Source: Lasiodiplodia sp. COLG20 (lineage: Eukaryota > Ascomycota > Dothideomycetes > Botryosphaeriales > Botryosphaeriaceae). Taken from it: 64,000 bases of DNA. Shown one piece after another: positions 20,701-33,600 of this stretch (positions are counted from its first letter, which is position 1; every line of letters starts with the position of its first letter). A model generated the notes under the pieces. It was given only the letters and a program-made list of their open reading frames with translations. It made no database searches and was not told where the DNA came from. Both the position numbers and the translations under genes were made by a program. The stretch is taken from positions 1,240,001 through 1,304,000 of the forward strand of contig VNWV01000003.1 in assembly GCA_009801085.1 (NCBI GenBank), written 5' to 3'.

Positions 20701-23665
20701 GGCACCAACGCCTTTTGCCACCTCCACCCACCCATACTTAGCTCTGTAGCAGCGAGTAAAGGTTTGGTTATCTTGAAAGGTTAGGCCGACTCGGAGTAGA
20801 AGATGGGGAAGCGAGGGCATTTTGGAATTCGGCTCGTCAACGCAGCCACAAAGTCAAATCTTGGGGCAGGAGAGGGTCATCCCGCATTTCCCGTTTCACG
20901 CTGGGAGACGCCCCATGTTTAGGTGAAAGCATGGAACGTACGGGAATATTGTCCTGGAATTAGGCCGAGACAAAAGAAAAGGTAATAGGCGTTACGGTTG
21001 CGCTTGTACACTTGGCCTATTTATTGACTCGGGGGGAGTAGTAAGAACTCGCACCGGCCACCCACGGTGTCGGGCGCGCTGTAGAATGTTCGAGATGTAT
21101 TGGGAGAAGGGCATGACGGGAGCACGAGGCTCGCGTATCTCAAGATTATGCAGCTGCAGGGTCTCGCGTGATGTTGCTGGTCCTCCGTGCTGGTTGCCAC
21201 AGTGCGACATCGACGATTGCCCCGTTTAGCCGCCGTCCGTGAGTCTTCGTAAAGGGCTAGCTAGCTTTCAGCTCATCGAATTTTCAACAAGCGCATAGGG
21301 GTGCGATGGAAAAGGAGGTGAAAGTGGTAGGCCCAGGGGAATGGTTGCAAAAGCAAATCCCCCGCAGGTTCACGCATGCACGATGCGCGGCAGTTGACTG
21401 ACAGCAGCGGGCCGTTCGTATTGCTATGAGACACGATGAAAGGTGCAACATGTGGCGACACAGGCTCATGTCTGGCTCATGGCGAAGGCGTCGGACAATT
21501 TCGAGCAGGTGTTCTCGCAGTGCTTGCTTCTTCCGGGAAAAGAAAGGTGCAGGCAAAAGGAGCAGCTTTTTCCAGGGATCCAAAAGACGCAGGCAAGGAG
21601 ACACGACTAGGAGCGAGCAATCCCTGGGTGCCGCGTGTGCGGGCCCCCTTGCTGTGGAGCCCAAAGAGTTGATAACCAAAGGCTGGGACTGGAGGATCGG
21701 CGCCAGCCCGCTGGTTGTCACGTCGGATCACGGCGGATTGGGTAATAGGCGCGGTATTTGAAGACAGAAGCAGGTCGTTTCACCAGCTTCGCGAGGGAGT
21801 TAGCACCGGAGCACCGGGACGCGGTTTCAGCCGTTGAAAGAGTCGAAAGGGTGACTGAAGTGGATCGAGGGCGCAACCGAGATAGCGCGTGAACGCGGAT
21901 GAGCGGGCAGCAAGCGCGGGCCTCGCGCTAGGGCTGATTTACTAGCAACGGCGCTGGCCGCGGTGGTGGTTAACAGGATGGTAGAGTGACGGAAGAGGTT
22001 GTGACGGCAAGGCAAAGATGCTGTTGTTGCAGGGCAATCTAAAGGCTGACCCGACAGACAGGTCCGGCATGGGCGGGTGCATCGGCATGGCGCGCACGGG
22101 TACCTTCGGTGTTTTTGGGGATGCGAATTGTGGTGTTTCGACGATCGGGGAGAGGGCGGAGATCGAGTTCGAGGCGATGGCTGTGCTCGACGGCGCGCTC
22201 TTAGCGGCCGCGCATGGCCTCAGCACCACATTAGTGAGCGACGGCGGCTGGCCGGGGCTCAACAGCAGGCGGAGGTACGTCACAGCGACGCAGCAGCCAC
22301 GTGAGATGGGCTGCAGGGCATTATTCAAATACCTGACGCGCCACGGGATCGCGCGTTGGCAGGAGGCAGCAGCAGCGCGGGCGAGTGGTCAGTTCGAGTG
22401 ACGTACGCCTGGATTCACATGCGCGCGAGCTTATTGTCGTTCGCTGCCCCGCCCTCGGCGGTCCAGGCCCGGGAGGCTGGTTGCAGAGCCTCAGCAACAA
22501 GGTCCTAGCAGAAAGGGGCCCAGAAATGACAGAATAGGCGCGTACCACGACCCATGTGGCCGAGCCGGCGATGCGCAGGGCAAATCGGAAGGTGGGTGTG
22601 CTTGCGGATGGTGGCCCAGATCGCGATCGCAGGGCAGATAGAGTTCTCGCGTATCTCGTGCCTCGCTGATCGACAATTTACGCCCTCCAAGCCAATGGCC
22701 GCGCTTCCTACGCTATTACCGTGTCGCCTGTGCCTGGCGCCGACGCCCGCGCTGCTGGGACGCGAGGGCGTTGCGAGGGCAGCTCGCCGCTCCGCACTCC
22801 GCACCTGGCTCCGGCCGCACACCCTTGGAGGCAGGGCCTGTCTCGTCGCCCTCCACCGTGGGCAGTTGGGGACCCGCAGCATGCAGGCTGCTGCGAATGG
22901 CGGGCTGCCACTACGCTGCTTGGCTCGCGGCATGACGCAGCGGGAGGTGGTGAATCGAGAACCCATGGCCGCACGGGCACAGATCTTAGCGCGGGAGGGC
23001 GGCCTCGATCGCGCGGCTGGCGCAAGGGCAGCCGAGGGAGTTTGGCCCGTCGCAGCACCCTCCACGCGCGCTTCCCGTCCGACGTTGGTGGCTAGCGCTG
23101 CCACAGCCTGCCAATCCCCCCTCGACCTGCTCTGCCGACCCTCAGCTCCCGCCTAGCCGGCCGCCCCGCGTTGCCACGCCCAGCGCTCGTTGCCCAGCGC
23201 AGCGCAGCGCAGCAGCTCCGCACGCACCCACTGCGCCCAAGCTCCTCCCGCCGGACAGCGCCACTCACTTAACTCCGCCCGTCCCGATTGCGAGCGTCTC
23301 CGCGCCCATCGTACAAGAGAGTGTGCAGCGCTCGATCGCTGTCCCCCAGGCCTGAACTATTGCCTGCTCCCATCGAATTTCCAGAATCGCACTGGCTCAG
23401 TCCTCATCCAATTATTAAGAGGCCTGCCCCGACCACCCTCCGATACGTACCTCAGACCACTATTTGCTTTTTGTCGCCTTTGATTCCGCCCGGCCCAGCT
23501 CCCACACCTTAACTGGGCTGTCGCCCCCGCTCTCCTACCAATTCCACACGACCTTACCTCCGCGTGGGAGCACCTGGGTTCGATACTAGTCGTTCCTTGA
23601 CGCTCGATAACATCTCGACTGCCTCACCTCCCGCCTACCTCTGGCGTACCATCACTATACTCACC
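17776..23665. other. Very long intergenic stretch without a recognisable gene
   Basis: Nearly 6 kb between two plus-strand genes. Short frames exist on both strands (for example 22018-22401 plus, 22554-23156 plus, 20287-20655 minus), but none shows conserved motifs, clean introns or a plausible start context. Composition changes from mixed, AT-leaning sequence (17.8-19.6 kb) to GC-rich (20-23.2 kb). The pyrimidine-rich part at about 23.2-23.6 kb is probably the leader and core promoter of the following gene. No tRNA was found by eye. Confidence 0.45.
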
Positions 23666-25061
23666 ATGCCGCCCGTCCGTACCATGTCCACGGCGAAGCC
23701 CGTGAAGACGGAGCGCACGCACGAGGAAAACCAAGAGAGGTCAGTTGCCACAGTCCGCACCTCTGCTTTCCTGACTGCTGACGCCGAGCAGAGCATACAT
23801 TGCTGCTTCGAGGCGAAGCGACCGTAGTCTGGAAGCTCGTATCGAGTCTGCCCGGAGAGCCTCTGAGATCCACAAGAAGCGCACCGGCCGCGCACTACGT
23901 GTCACCGAGCAAGATGTTGTCAACGAAGAGATGTACGAGGAGGAGGACGACGACCTACCGGCACAGTACCGTAGGCTCACTGCCCACCTGCAGACCAATT
24001 CGGCCGACTTCAACCGTAAGCTGCATGCTTACCTTGCAACCCATCAAGCAGGCCGCCAGGCCTTGTTTGACCAAACTTTCATGGGTGGTTTTGGTCACAC
24101 GTACCCGAATGCGCCCCATTTTGCACCGCAGATGATGATGCACCAACCACCCTACCAGCAGCAGATGCTGCCTCCGCAGATGATCCACCGGTCACCGCAG
24201 TCATTCCGGCAGGCCCCGTACCCATCTCCCCAGCAGCAGCAGAAGTCTCTTCCGCACCAAAGGTCGCAGTCGTTCGCCGCACCCCAAGACTTTCATTATC
24301 CACAGTCTGCCGGCCCTGCCGCTTCGAGTCGGGCTGATTCGCTCAAGCCCGAGGACCAGCAGCAGCGACGCATGTCCATGCCAGCACAGCCTGTCCGCGA
24401 TCTCTCTCTATCACCGACGGCGACCAGGCCACCGAACCCCCATGTGACGGACGGATCGAGAGACTCATCTGGATCGTCTCCAACTGGTTATGACAGCGTC
24501 CAGTCGCCATACACGACGGCAACAACAACGCCGCAGTCGGCGCACACACCCTTCACTTTCAACCCGAATTTTACCTTCAACCACTTTGATTCTAGCGCGG
24601 CCAACATAAACTACAGTCCTTTTTCCATGGCCCTGCCAACAGAGACGCAGCAAATGCTGGGCCCTTCGTTGGACCCGAACGATCCTCAGACTGCTATGTT
24701 TATGGCCAACAGCGAGATGGTTCCGCAGCCCTTCTATAGCTACAACCCGAACTTGTCTACGAAGTCTCGGATCCAGCAAACGAGCCAGGGCATGAATCAG
24801 ACACTTGCTCCCTCGAGCGCACCATTACTAGACATCAACCCTCAAAATTTGAGCTACAGCAACACTGCAGTTTCCTATCCGACGGCCTCCGAATTTAACC
24901 CATCTTTTGGATTTGACGCAAGCTTCCAGGACCCGATTAAGCCAGCCAGCATGTCTCGGCAGGGCAGCCAGCAGGGCAGCTCTGGGCTCATCACGCCTGG
25001 TAACGAATGGTCCAAGTTCATCGACGGGACCCTTTTTGAAGAGATGCCAGCATCTCAATAA
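23666..25061 (+). CDS. Conserved ascomycete protein with Gln/Pro/Ser-rich tail, putative regulator, 447 aa
   Basis: Two exons, 23666-23739 and 23792-25061, with a 52-nt intron (GTCAGT...GAGCAG). The join reads HEENQERAYIAASRRSDR. The start is the ATG in CACCATGCCG; an in-frame ATG at 23564 exists but lies in what looks like leader. The conserved part is the first 110 residues: a strongly basic and helical block (SRRSDRSLEARIESARRASE, then HKKRTGRALRVTEQDV) followed by an acidic patch (NEEMYEEEDDDLP) and QYRRLTAHLQTNSADFNRKL. The rest is low complexity, rich in Gln, Pro, Met and Ser, with FNPNFTFNHFDSS-type aromatic repeats that resemble activation regions. I recognise the N-terminal block as widely conserved in Pezizomycotina, where it is sometimes labelled a putative transcription factor. 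No classical DNA-binding fold is visible. Confidence 0.88.
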
Positions 25062-28050
25062 TGTTTTCCGTATAATACTCTATTTTTTGCGATTCTTTCA
25101 GAAGGGTTTATTGGATTTGGCATTTACCCCCGTCGCAATGTCGACCCAGGAGTTCCGGCGAAAGGACCAACTTTGTCATTGACCAACGAGAGACGGTTTA
25201 CGGACGACGCGCTTCTGTTCATTGAGTATGATTTCGCCTCAGGCTCCGGGGTTTGGGATAACAATCGAGACGTCACCGGTGCTTGGAGTCCTTTCATTCA
25301 CGCGACCTGATTCTACGACTGTCGCTGGTGCGGAAGTTTGTTCGCAGTTTTTTCCAGCCGATCTCACCTCCTCTTGATACACCTTGTTCTTGTTATTTTT
25401 GGATTCTGCATCAGAGGATATCGGTATTATTGTAAAGGGAAAAGCTGGGCTCGCAATGTATGTACTTGTACATCAAGGGTGGATAAGATACCCGGACTTT
25501 TCCTAGGTAGTGAATAAAAAAAACACAGTAATGTTGTTGTCAACCCTCGCTTCCAATGCAAGCAGTATCCCATGACAAACTTTGTTGCACATGAATGCAA
25601 CGGCGTAGGAAGAGAAGACGCCGTGTTCAGGGTCGGGCAGCTTTGCAAGACGGGAGCTCGAGCAGAATGTCTTTTCGCCTATGCGCAAGCCGGATGATTC
25701 CGGAATCCCTGCTGCTGCAGGCTGCAGGAGCAGACGGTCGTGGAAATCCGCAGGGCGAATGGGATGTTGGTCGGATCTCGGGGAAAGCTTCCGACGCGGA
25801 AGGGGCAGCTGCTACTGCGGCATCTGACAATCATCACCCGCTCCCGCGACACCGCTCAGCACACTAACAAATACCACTTCCGCCCGCCTTCCCCTGAAAT
25901 CGCCATCCATCTACCAACCGCCAAAGCCGCGGAGAGAAGAGCACTTACCGGGTCGTGCGCGTTTTCCAGAGGAATGGCCTAGGTATGTAGCCGTCTCGCG
26001 CTACAGCCTCGTTCGCCCGCTCTTTTTTTCTTTGCTCTGGGCACTGCCACCTGCATGCTGCGGACGGGCGCGTGCGCGTTTCAAATTTTGTTTTTCGGCC
26101 GGCTCTGTCTTCGTCCCGCTTTCTTTTTCCTGCTGCTCCTTTGTGATGGGGTAGCACGGCCGTGAGCGTGAGACGGGCCGCACTGGTGTCACCTACTCCT
26201 TTGGCCTTTGCCCAACACTTCCCACCACGGCTTGGCTCGTCCTACCGTCCGGTGTCACCGCTCTCTGTGTTGCCGCTCGCAGTCAGCTGCTATTGCCCCC
26301 CCGACTCATCGTCGTCTCCGCCAAGAGCACCGCCGCTATCGGTCAAGAATGCAGCCCACCCCATCGCTGTACTGAACCCGCTCAGCCTCGAGGACTTCAC
26401 GCGTCATGCCCAGGCGGAGATGGCGATCGTCACGCCAGATCCATGTTGTGCTCGTCCGCCAGTGTGGGGAGCATTGCAACGTCCTCCCACGTTACAGCCG
26501 CGGTCCTTCAACGTCCTGCATGTCTTAGCGAATTGGTGTGAGACTCTGCTCACCACTAACGTCCGCTTGCTATCAGCCACAGTGGTATCTTCATCACAAT
26601 CTTCACGACAACTGCACTCTTGAACGCCGTTACACCTTGAGCTTCGATCACAAAATCGTATGCCTTTCACCAGCCTCGAGTCCTTGTATCCTTTCAGTCT
26701 GACACGCGTGTCATGGTGTTTGCGCTTGACACGTCCAAACGCGTGGCCTCCACTTTCTGTCATTTCACGGCTGCTGCTTGACCTACCACTGCTACTGAAC
26801 AGCTTCTTTTTCCCCACGACGTGGGCACAGGATCACGAGTTCAAGAGACAAATATGACGCAACGTCACTGAAGTCATTGTCTCTTGATTCTTTCTGCACT
26901 CATCGTACGAGCAATACCAACAGCGCGGGCTAGTCCGGGCCGAAAACTGGGTCTTCCTGCGGGGAAATCGGAAATCTGCATACCGGGAACATGCGTGTGC
27001 ATTTCATATACGTGAGGCGGGGACCTCACCTTCCTCCCGTCTACGGCCGGCAAACTTCCGATGCGCCTCGTCACTCCGCCTCGTCCTCACGAGAGACATG
27101 GCGCACTGCACGGCTTCTGCCCGTGGCTGTCTCTGGCACGGCGAGACCGCTGTCAACCTGTCAGGCGTTGGGCGTAATGACTGTTCCTGCATGGCTTTCC
27201 GGATTCATGGTTCCACCACAGGCGGGTACCTGGAGCCGTGTCCTTCAAACTTTCAACCAATTTCTTCGCATCAGTTACAGCTTGTCCGCCTCCAAAAATA
27301 TCTTTCCACAATCGGTAAATGGCAAATTGCAAAGCTCAGCTGTCAATCAGCAGCACCTATTACCTCTATGATGAAATTCCCGCCTCGGTGTCGGTTTTCA
27401 CCTCCCTTCCGTTGCGGAACGGACCCTTTCGGTGCAACCATGGAATGACCAAGTGCCACCACTAACGACCCCACATTCCATCTGTTACCTCTTTGCTGAC
27501 CTGTTTTATGGCCTCGAGATATACTAAAGCGTCGTTAAGCAACGTTAGAACCTGGCTTCTCAAGTGTCAGCCTCGTACCGGCCATTTGAACAATGGAACA
27601 TTCTGAAGCAAAACATACACCTTATATGTTACCCTCATAACATTGTATACTGAGATCAGCCAAGCACCCATCGAAATGGGTTGGTGCCATCCCATTCTCC
27701 CCAGTACTGGGGATTCACAGAGCAGACGGGAGCCAGCAGGCCGTGAACGAGTGAGCGAGAAAGCAAGCAACGGCTTCTGGGTACGTGGCGAACTGTATTA
27801 CCCGTCCGATGCCACAACAGCTCCGGGAAAGCTGCATCACATAGCTCCTATCAGAAATGGAATTTCCTTCCCCTCCGTGAACCAGACCTGTCCGTAAAGG
27901 AGAATAAAAGGGCATTAGCCCGCCGAACCTCCATCGTCTTCTTGTGCTCGTTTCCCTTCCGGATTCACGCCTCGTGTTGTTTTATCTCGTTTTGAGGTTG
28001 CCGATTCCTTCTCGTACAAAGGACAGACTGATCGATTCGGTTGCGGCAAC
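25062..28050. other. Long intergenic stretch, no gene recognised
   Basis: Three kb between plus-strand genes. It contains only short non-conserved frames on both strands. The part closest to 28050 should be the promoter and leader of the secreted repeat protein. I see no RNA gene or clear repeat. Confidence 0.45.
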
Positions 28051-30694
28051 ATGTGGCCTCTTGGGGTTATGGCTTTGGTGGCGGGGTTTGGACTTGGGAC
28101 TGCGGAGCATGCTCCCTTGAACCGTGAGTTGATACTACCGCATCATTGACTTTTATGATCCTTTTTAGTGTTATATGCCTTTTGTTTGGAGTTTCGGGCT
28201 CAGCCTACCGTTCGCTCTCAACTTCCATACATACTGAGTCCCTTGGAAAGATTCTTGTGGGAAAGGCACTAATTGGCTCTGCTTAGACAACGTCCCGAGA
28301 TTTCCAGGGGCCGCAGATACTACAGCTCCGGGTTACTACCCTCCATTCGACCCATCCACCTGTTTGGCGACAGCGACCACAACCTTCACATCGATCTACA
28401 TCTCTACGGTCCTGATCACACAAACTGTAACCCCTATTCCTGAAACCGAAACATCGTCGTTCGTGACTCCTCCTCCGATCTACACAACATCGCCGACAGA
28501 CTGGTCGGTCATTCCCGTCAGCACAGGCACACGGTGTTTCTCGCTGTTCAATGGGGAATCGTCTTGCTTCACATGGACAGATGAATCCACCATCTACACT
28601 GAAACCGCTTCTACCGTCACTGTCAGTCTACCTACGCCATCCGAAAGCACACCGGTCATTGTCAGCACGACAAGTTACTACACCATTCCGGAGTACTCGT
28701 CGTCTGTTCCGGCATATTCATCTTACCCAACCCCGCCGTCTTATTCACCACCGCCTCCTTATTCCCTAACGTATGCGACCTACACAACGACCTACTACCC
28801 ATCGCTGTCCACTGCCTCTACGGAACTCGGTCCCTCGACAGAGACGTCGCCTGAATACACACCATTGCCTTCGTCGACGACTTACTCTTACACCTTCTTA
28901 CCGCCTTCGCCAACATCTCCGTACACGATCTTGACATCATTGACTCCCTCTACACCGGAGTTGTCCTCTGTTTTCCCGACCACAACGGAGCTCTCGTCTA
29001 CTCCAATCGAGCGAACGACAACCTACAGCGAATCTACTTCGGTGTATACGGTCTCGTATACTTACTACGCCATTCCGACTGAGTCTTGGCTCCCCTTAAC
29101 TGAAACTTCCCTCTGGTCTTATTTCTCTTATACCCCAAGCTACACCTACAGCCCAACCTACACTTACACTCCGACCTACACTTACACGTCAAGTTACACC
29201 CCTACCTACACCTACACCGAGTCAACCTACACTCCAGCTACCTACATCACATACACATACAATCCTTCGACCTACATCGTAACAGTGACGTACACACCCA
29301 CCTACACCGCGACTGAGACTTCTGGCACATCAACGTACGAGACGACTTATCCCGGCATCCCTACTGTCTCGATATACACTTCAACCATTTCTGTTGCATC
29401 GTTGACGCCTACCACATTCTCCACCTCGGTCCCGCTCACTCCCAGCACTGTTACAGTATCCTGGTCGGACACAACTTTCGCCACCACCATTTCAGTGCCG
29501 GCCACGGACACGGGTTTGCTACCAACATATACGACATCCCCCACGTCGACAGCGTACACCTCATCGACCGTGTACTATCCATCGACCTACACCACTGGCT
29601 ACCCCGTCACGACATATTACACGACATACACGCTGACCCCATCCTCCTATCAGACTCCGGTGGCTAGCACACCGTCCGGCTACACCTGGAGCTACTCTAC
29701 GATCACCAACACCATCTCGTCATCCATCTCCCGGGCCTACACAGAGTCATTCCTCGTCCCTGCTGTTGTCACGACAACCGTATATTATACCTACACCCCA
29801 TCCTACACTTCCACCATCACGACATTAAATCCGTCATACACTCCATCTTACACTCCAACTTCATACTTCTCCCCAATTTACCCATCCTCCTCATCGCCAG
29901 CTTACAGCTATAGCTACAGTTATAGCTACTCGCCATCGTATTCCTACTCCTACTCCCACACGCCGTCGTATTCCTACTCCTACTCCCCATCATATTCCTA
30001 CTCCTACTCCCCATCATATTCCTACTCGTACTCCCCATCGTACACCCCGACCTACACGTCCTACATCCCAACTTACACTTACACTTCGTCATACACGCCA
30101 TCCTACTCGCCATCCTACAGCTACACTCCTTCCTACAGCTACACTCCTTCCTACAGCTACACTCCCTCTTACAGCTACACTCCCTCTTACAGCTACACTC
30201 CCTCTTACAGTTACACCCCCTCTTACAGCACTTACACCCCATCCTACAGCTACACTCCTTCCTACTCGACCTACACCTACCCCTCCTACCCCTCCTACCC
30301 CTCCTACCCCTCCTACCCCTCCTACACAACCTACACCTACACCTACACGCCATACTACTCCAGCAGCACCGCCATCACCTACACCACAACCGTCTACGGC
30401 GCCACGGCCACGCCCTCGACCTTCGTCACCCTTGTCACCACTTTGACGACGACGACCGAGGAGTGTGCGACAACGACCGATAGCAACGGCGTCGTTGTCG
30501 TCTCCGGGGTGCCCGTGTACACGATTGCGACGGATGATGCTGCTGGCGCTGCTGCTGCTGCTGCGAGTGGCGGTGTGGAGGGAGGGAAGAGGAGGCGAGG
30601 ACGGAGGATGGTGAGTGAGGAGGGGAAGGGGACGGAGAAGGAGAAGAGGGATGGCGAGGGCGTTGAGTGCGGCGCCGGGAATGGGGAATGGTAA
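28051..30694 (+). CDS. Secreted Tyr/Thr/Pro/Ser tandem-repeat protein, 826 aa
   Basis: Two exons, 28051-28123 and 28287-30694, with a 163-nt intron. Exon 1 supplies a signal peptide (MWPLGVMALVAGFGLG, cut probably after TAEHA), and the join reads APLNHNVPRFPGAADTT. The mature protein has a short Cys-containing N-terminal region (STCLATATTTFTSIY, GTRCFSLFNGESSCF). About 650 residues of Thr/Ser/Tyr/Pro follow, becoming regular arrays of SPSYSYSY, YTPSYS and PSY units. Such composition is typical of heavily O-glycosylated wall or adhesin-like proteins. The Tyr content suggests cross-linking, but that is inference. The C-terminus is odd: it turns into Ala then Lys/Arg/Glu (GGKRRRGRRMVSEEGKG) with no GPI-anchor signal in this frame. 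A hydrophobic segment (VFFLFAVCVLVLAFIFF) lies in the +1 frame just downstream, so the last exon could be mis-modelled or shifted. Confidence 0.85.
30112..30219 (+). repeat. 18-nt tandem repeat (six units, encodes SYSYTP-phase hexapeptide)
   Basis: Six near-identical units of TCCTACAGCTACACTCCT lie inside the secreted repeat protein. Differences between units are silent C/T changes, which suggests recent expansion with selection on the peptide. Looser 24-nt units (PSYSYSYS) precede them at about 29935-30040. Confidence 0.9.
30278..30322 (+). repeat. 9-nt tandem repeat (five units, encodes YPS)
   Basis: Five perfect copies of TACCCCTCC follow the 18-nt array in the same reading frame. Perfect identity makes length variation between strains likely. 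Confidence 0.9.
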
Positions 30695-33600
30695 TTGCGG
30701 GTACGTCTTTTTCCTTTTTGCTGTGTGCGTTCTCGTTTTGGCTTTCATTTTTTTCCCCGGTGCGGGCATTTCGGGCTTGAAGAAACCTCCGAGATGGGGA
30801 TGTCGTGCAGGTGACTTGTTTTCGGGCTGTCTGTGCTTTTATCGTTTCCAAAAGCGCGCTTCCTCTCGCTAACATCATCCTGTTTGTGATTAGTTCTCGC
30901 TCGGCCACGTGGGATGAGGTGAGGTCACGGAAAAGCGAAGTCACAAGTGAGTGTGGCCGGCCGGTGAGATTCGATGGTGTGTGTGCGTGGGCCGGCCTTC
31001 GGTGGGGGGTTACGGAAAGCACCGGTGGGGAGACGTGGGTGCGTGTGGAGACCGTCGCTGAGATCTACCCACACGTTCCTGGATCGGAGCGAGGGAGTTT
31101 GGGAGATGGTGGTGGGGTGTGTTGCTTCTCATGTTCTTGCACTTTTCCTGATTTCGGTGTGATGTTGAACGTTTTCCATTCTTTGACCCTCCTCTCGCGC
31201 TCGGCTATCTGGAGAGCTGAGTGGAGAGGGGGGAAGTGCCGACGGCACCTTTTACTATTCCTTTTGCGTAGGTTGCTTGCTTGGTTTTTTTTTTTTTTTC
31301 TTTCTCACTGGGGATCGCTGTGGAAAGGAGACCATATTTCAAATTTCTTGACGCTCTTTACGGTGCGCGGAATTACTCCGCCCGCCTACCCCGTTTCTAG
31401 TCCTTTTCGATATTTGTCGTCTCATGTGTGTTTTCTTAGTTACCATGCTAATGGATGCTGCCTGCCACCTGATACGTCTCGCATGGATCCGTGAATGCGG
31501 TCGTTCCCGCATGGCGGCTTTTGCCGGTGATGAAGAAGATAGTCATTCTTGGCTGTGCCACGAACTCCCTCTCCGATGACTTTGACCTCAGTATTGATCC
31601 AAAGTCGAATAGGCTGGACATGGAGGGAGCCAATAGGGTGGAGGATGTGCGTCATATCCTGCTCTTTGCACCACGTGGGAGCGCTGCGGCTCTTCTCATC
31701 GGCGGAACATCAATATTGTACCGTGTCTGCAGGACTTCCGGAGTAACTTGAGCGTAAGTGGGGGAGTGTGTGCATACCAGGCACCTCGATGTCTGTAACC
31801 GCCAAGCGTTTTGCCTGATAGTCGGAGGAAAACTCGAGTAGCTAGACCACGTGAGTGGGGATTATCGCTGGATGCTATTACAGCACTAGGTTTTATTAGC
31901 TCTTCTCCACGGCTACCAGGCGGAAGTCTCCGCAACTTCAGGCATACTGGAGAAGTAGTCTTGTCCAGACCCGCATGCCAGCCATCATGGTACATCCATA
32001 GCCTCTACCTCAACCGACGCAAGTAGCCCGCACGGGGGCCATTCGGCCTGTCTGATTGACGGAGAAGGAGAAGATAGGTCCCTTTTTGGTCCTCATGGCC
32101 CCACAAGACGCTGGCGCCAAAGGTTCGGTCCGTTCGGCACCACCTCAACGGGTATGGAGCGTACCGCTTCCCACTGCTTCTTCTGTCAGACTGCAGCAGT
32201 GAGATAACCAGCTCTTAGTTTCTCCTTCGAGCTGACATTCTCCGCCGTTGCCGCCTTTTTTTCGCCGGCGCGGTCGATATCGTCCTTCTTTCGGCACTGG
32301 GAACGTCCGGAGGATGATGGGTTGTGTGTGACCTGCCAACTTCGGATGACCCTTTTTTCTGCTCACACACGCGTCTCTAATAATCCGCAGTACGCGAGTG
32401 GCGGCGTCGGCAATAAGAGGTCCTCTGCTCGGATGACGTAGCGTGGTGCTCCTCCGTTGGTTTCAATTTACATTGCGTGGGAGGTTGATGGATTTCCCGC
32501 CATCTCCACTGCGGAGCTGCAGCAGGTGCCTGTTCATCAGCCACATCGGCAGCTCCGATTGTCTTTCCCTCCCCCTCGACTGCGGCTGTTCGGTCTTGGG
32601 AGCGGACAGAGGAAGTGGAGAAGGGGAGAAGGAAGGAACTCACCGCGTCGCTGCTCAGTTCTACATACCAGCAATAATGATGCTGCAGCGTAGCTGGTCA
32701 AGGATATGACAGGTACAAGCAAGTGTGAGTGTGATGAGCGGCTTAGAAACAAAACAGAAAAGAATAGCCTCGACCCTCGAACCCGGAAATCTCTCCGTCC
32801 GGCAGCGCAACCGGCCGGGTCACTCGCATTACCCACACCCCGCGTCTTGAAACGGGCTATACCCTTTTCTGTCACACAAACGGATGGGCAGGGTTAAAGT
32901 GCGTGCGCAGGAACCAGCGCAACACGGACCATGTAAGGCGTGGAGGGGGACGCTTTGACGACCACAAAGCCATACACTACTGGGCTGTGGCTTTCCGGCG
33001 CGGTGTAGCAAAAGCCGGGGCGCAGGGCTGAAGGGCTGAAGGAGGGCCCGTCGGCGGCGGAGAATTGCTCGTAAAGGCCTTCATTCCCGGCCCGGAATCC
33101 CGGTCTCCTGTGTCACTGTGCAAAAGGAGGTCTCGTTAAAGACGACCATCCCATCCACTACCCGACGACGGAACGGGCATTGTTCGGCGATACATGAGTC
33201 GTGGAGGAGTGACGACGGTCAGCAGGCGAGGCATCCTCCTTGTTTCTTGCTCCCTGATGAGAAGATCCCCGCGTGTAACCTCGTGTTTCCCTTGGGACGA
33301 AAGGGCGGTGCGCCTTAGAATAGGGTTTTGGTTGCGCACGACGCGGTGATGTTCGGATCCCTCGTTCATCTCCCGCAGAAAAGGCGCCCAGCCCATGATT
33401 CGCTTTCGTAGCCGATGGCCAAATCTGTCGTTCGGCACGCCGTTGTGAGTCGTAGAATGACTTCTCATTCACTCAGTTGGGTGTATCCAATTGGGAATGT
33501 CGATGGTGTTGACCTTTTTGCTAAACCCGATGGACCTCCGACGTTCTGCGACGATAGGCAGAGAAATTAGAGCGCGCCTGCAGGAACCGACGACCTGTTT

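Noticed and set aside
22018..23156. Two plus-strand frames (127 and 200 codons) before the Gln/Pro-rich gene
   Set aside because: GC-rich DNA gives open frames on both strands here; no motif, intron signal or start context supports a gene.
26162..26623. A 153-codon plus-strand frame in the 25-28 kb gap
   Set aside because: It starts at a non-ATG codon and shows no conserved features.
30089..30769. Long minus-strand frames opposite the repeat protein, with regular VAVRGS-type units
   Set aside because: They are the complement of the tandem-repeat DNA and mirror its period; there is no start context or conserved motif.
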